Source: RGIG8745 sp964554265
GTDB taxonomy: Bacteria; Bacteroidota; Bacteroidia; Bacteroidales; Bacteroidaceae
Assembly: GCA_964554265.1 (NCBI GenBank)
Contig: CAZKOB010000023.1
Coordinates: 1-34,509 of the forward strand
Direction: 5' to 3'
Length of the DNA stretch: 34,509 nucleotides
Shown here piece by piece: positions 34,063 to 34,509 of the stretch. The notes below the pieces were generated by a model that saw only the letters and a list, made by a program, of their open reading frames with translations, did not search any database and was not told the DNA's origin. The first letter of the stretch is position 1; each line of letters opens with the position of its first letter. A program made the position numbers and the translations under genes.

Positions 34063-34509
34063 ATCCTGTAAAATTAGCAATCTTGCAAGTTTTTTTGCTG
34101 GTGGATTCGCAGACTTCTCTTATAAATCTTATGGTTGTAAGCTGGTGTTTTAACTGTGTTTTGCAGTTGTATTCACAGACTGCTGACCATTTAAGTGGCA
34201 TTTCTTCTTTCTTTTTGACACTAAGTCCACCCATTGCAAACGGAACTTTATTAACATAATTAAGATCCGTTTACATTCAACCAATTGCCAAATTTTTGAA
34301 GTTTTATTGACAAGTAATTGATAATCAGTAAAATACTATTTCAACAAAACGATGCAGTTTCAGGTGCAAGAAGTACAGGTAGAAACAAAAATAGGAAATG
34401 CTGATAATCAGCATGTTATAAAATTATTCATCCGAAACCCTTGTTTTTCTCTTCCAAAACCCATCTTTGTTTTTCGTGGCATTGAAAATCTGATTTCAGT
34501 CTTTTTAAG
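34063..34509 (-). repeat. Dispersed intergenic repeat, copy E (inverted, cut by window end)
   Basis: Read on the minus strand this aligns with the right part of copies A-C: CATTGAAAATC / CACGAAAAACAAAGATGG block, GTTATAA with TGCTGATTATCAGC, a second TGATTATCAATTA, CTTAATTATGTTAATAA, ATGGGTGGA (ATG at 34234) and the degenerate tail units. Its tail matches copy C down to TGTAAAATTAGCAATCTTGC. The small ORF here runs 65 codons, 34234 to 34037. The repeat-unit cluster and stem-loop would lie beyond the window. Confidence 0.88.

Overview
The window looks like a chromosome segment from a Bacteroidales bacterium, most likely Prevotellaceae. The evidence is gene content: a C10 (streptopain/interpain-type) cysteine protease, long-form hisG followed by hisDCB, pdxJ-exbB-exbD-tonB divergent from nadK, and cobU-cobT. 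Promoters of the Bacteroidetes type (TTTG, about 19 bases, TAnnTTTG) recur. No rRNA, tRNA, transposase, phage gene or CRISPR array was seen.

Layout. 57-815: copy A of a long dispersed non-coding repeat, carrying a small hairpin element. 927-3543 (-): decayed secreted A2M/MG-like protein gene with about five frameshifts. 3724-6303 (-): a C10 protease flanked by a small exported protein and a lipoprotein. 6467-8158 (-): a TPR/membrane/HTH regulator cut in two by one in-frame TAA. 8620-9312: repeat copy B. 9508-14075 (+): hisGDCB, preceded by a promoter, a 20-codon leader ORF with three consecutive His codons and a terminator hairpin, that is, a candidate attenuator. 14260-16879 (-): M23/LysM peptidase, ndk and a YdeI/OmdA-family gene. 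17200-18042: repeat copy C. 18221-20851 (-): ABC exporter and nadK. 21026-25364 (+): pdxJ, exbB, exbD, tonB-like, DJ-1 family and ispD. 25421-27661 (-): recG. 27795-28602: repeat copy D, inverted relative to A-C. 28849-30560 (-): cobT and cobU. 30661-34000: small lipoprotein candidate, trpS, a winged-helix gene and fetAB-like ABC genes. 34063-34509: repeat copy E, cut by the window end.

Most genes are housekeeping: histidine, PLP, NADP, isoprenoid and cobamide nucleotide-loop synthesis, TonB energy transduction, DNA repair. The accessory part is 0.9-8.2 kb (protease cluster, broken regulator, broken surface protein).

The most unusual feature is the five-copy intergenic repeat, roughly 0.5-0.85 kb per copy. 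It contains a Bacteroidetes-like -7 box, a stem-loop whose base changes preserve pairing, a cluster of 15-base units of which one is inverted in some copies, paired TGATTATCA palindromes, and a short ORF. I do not recognise it as a described element.
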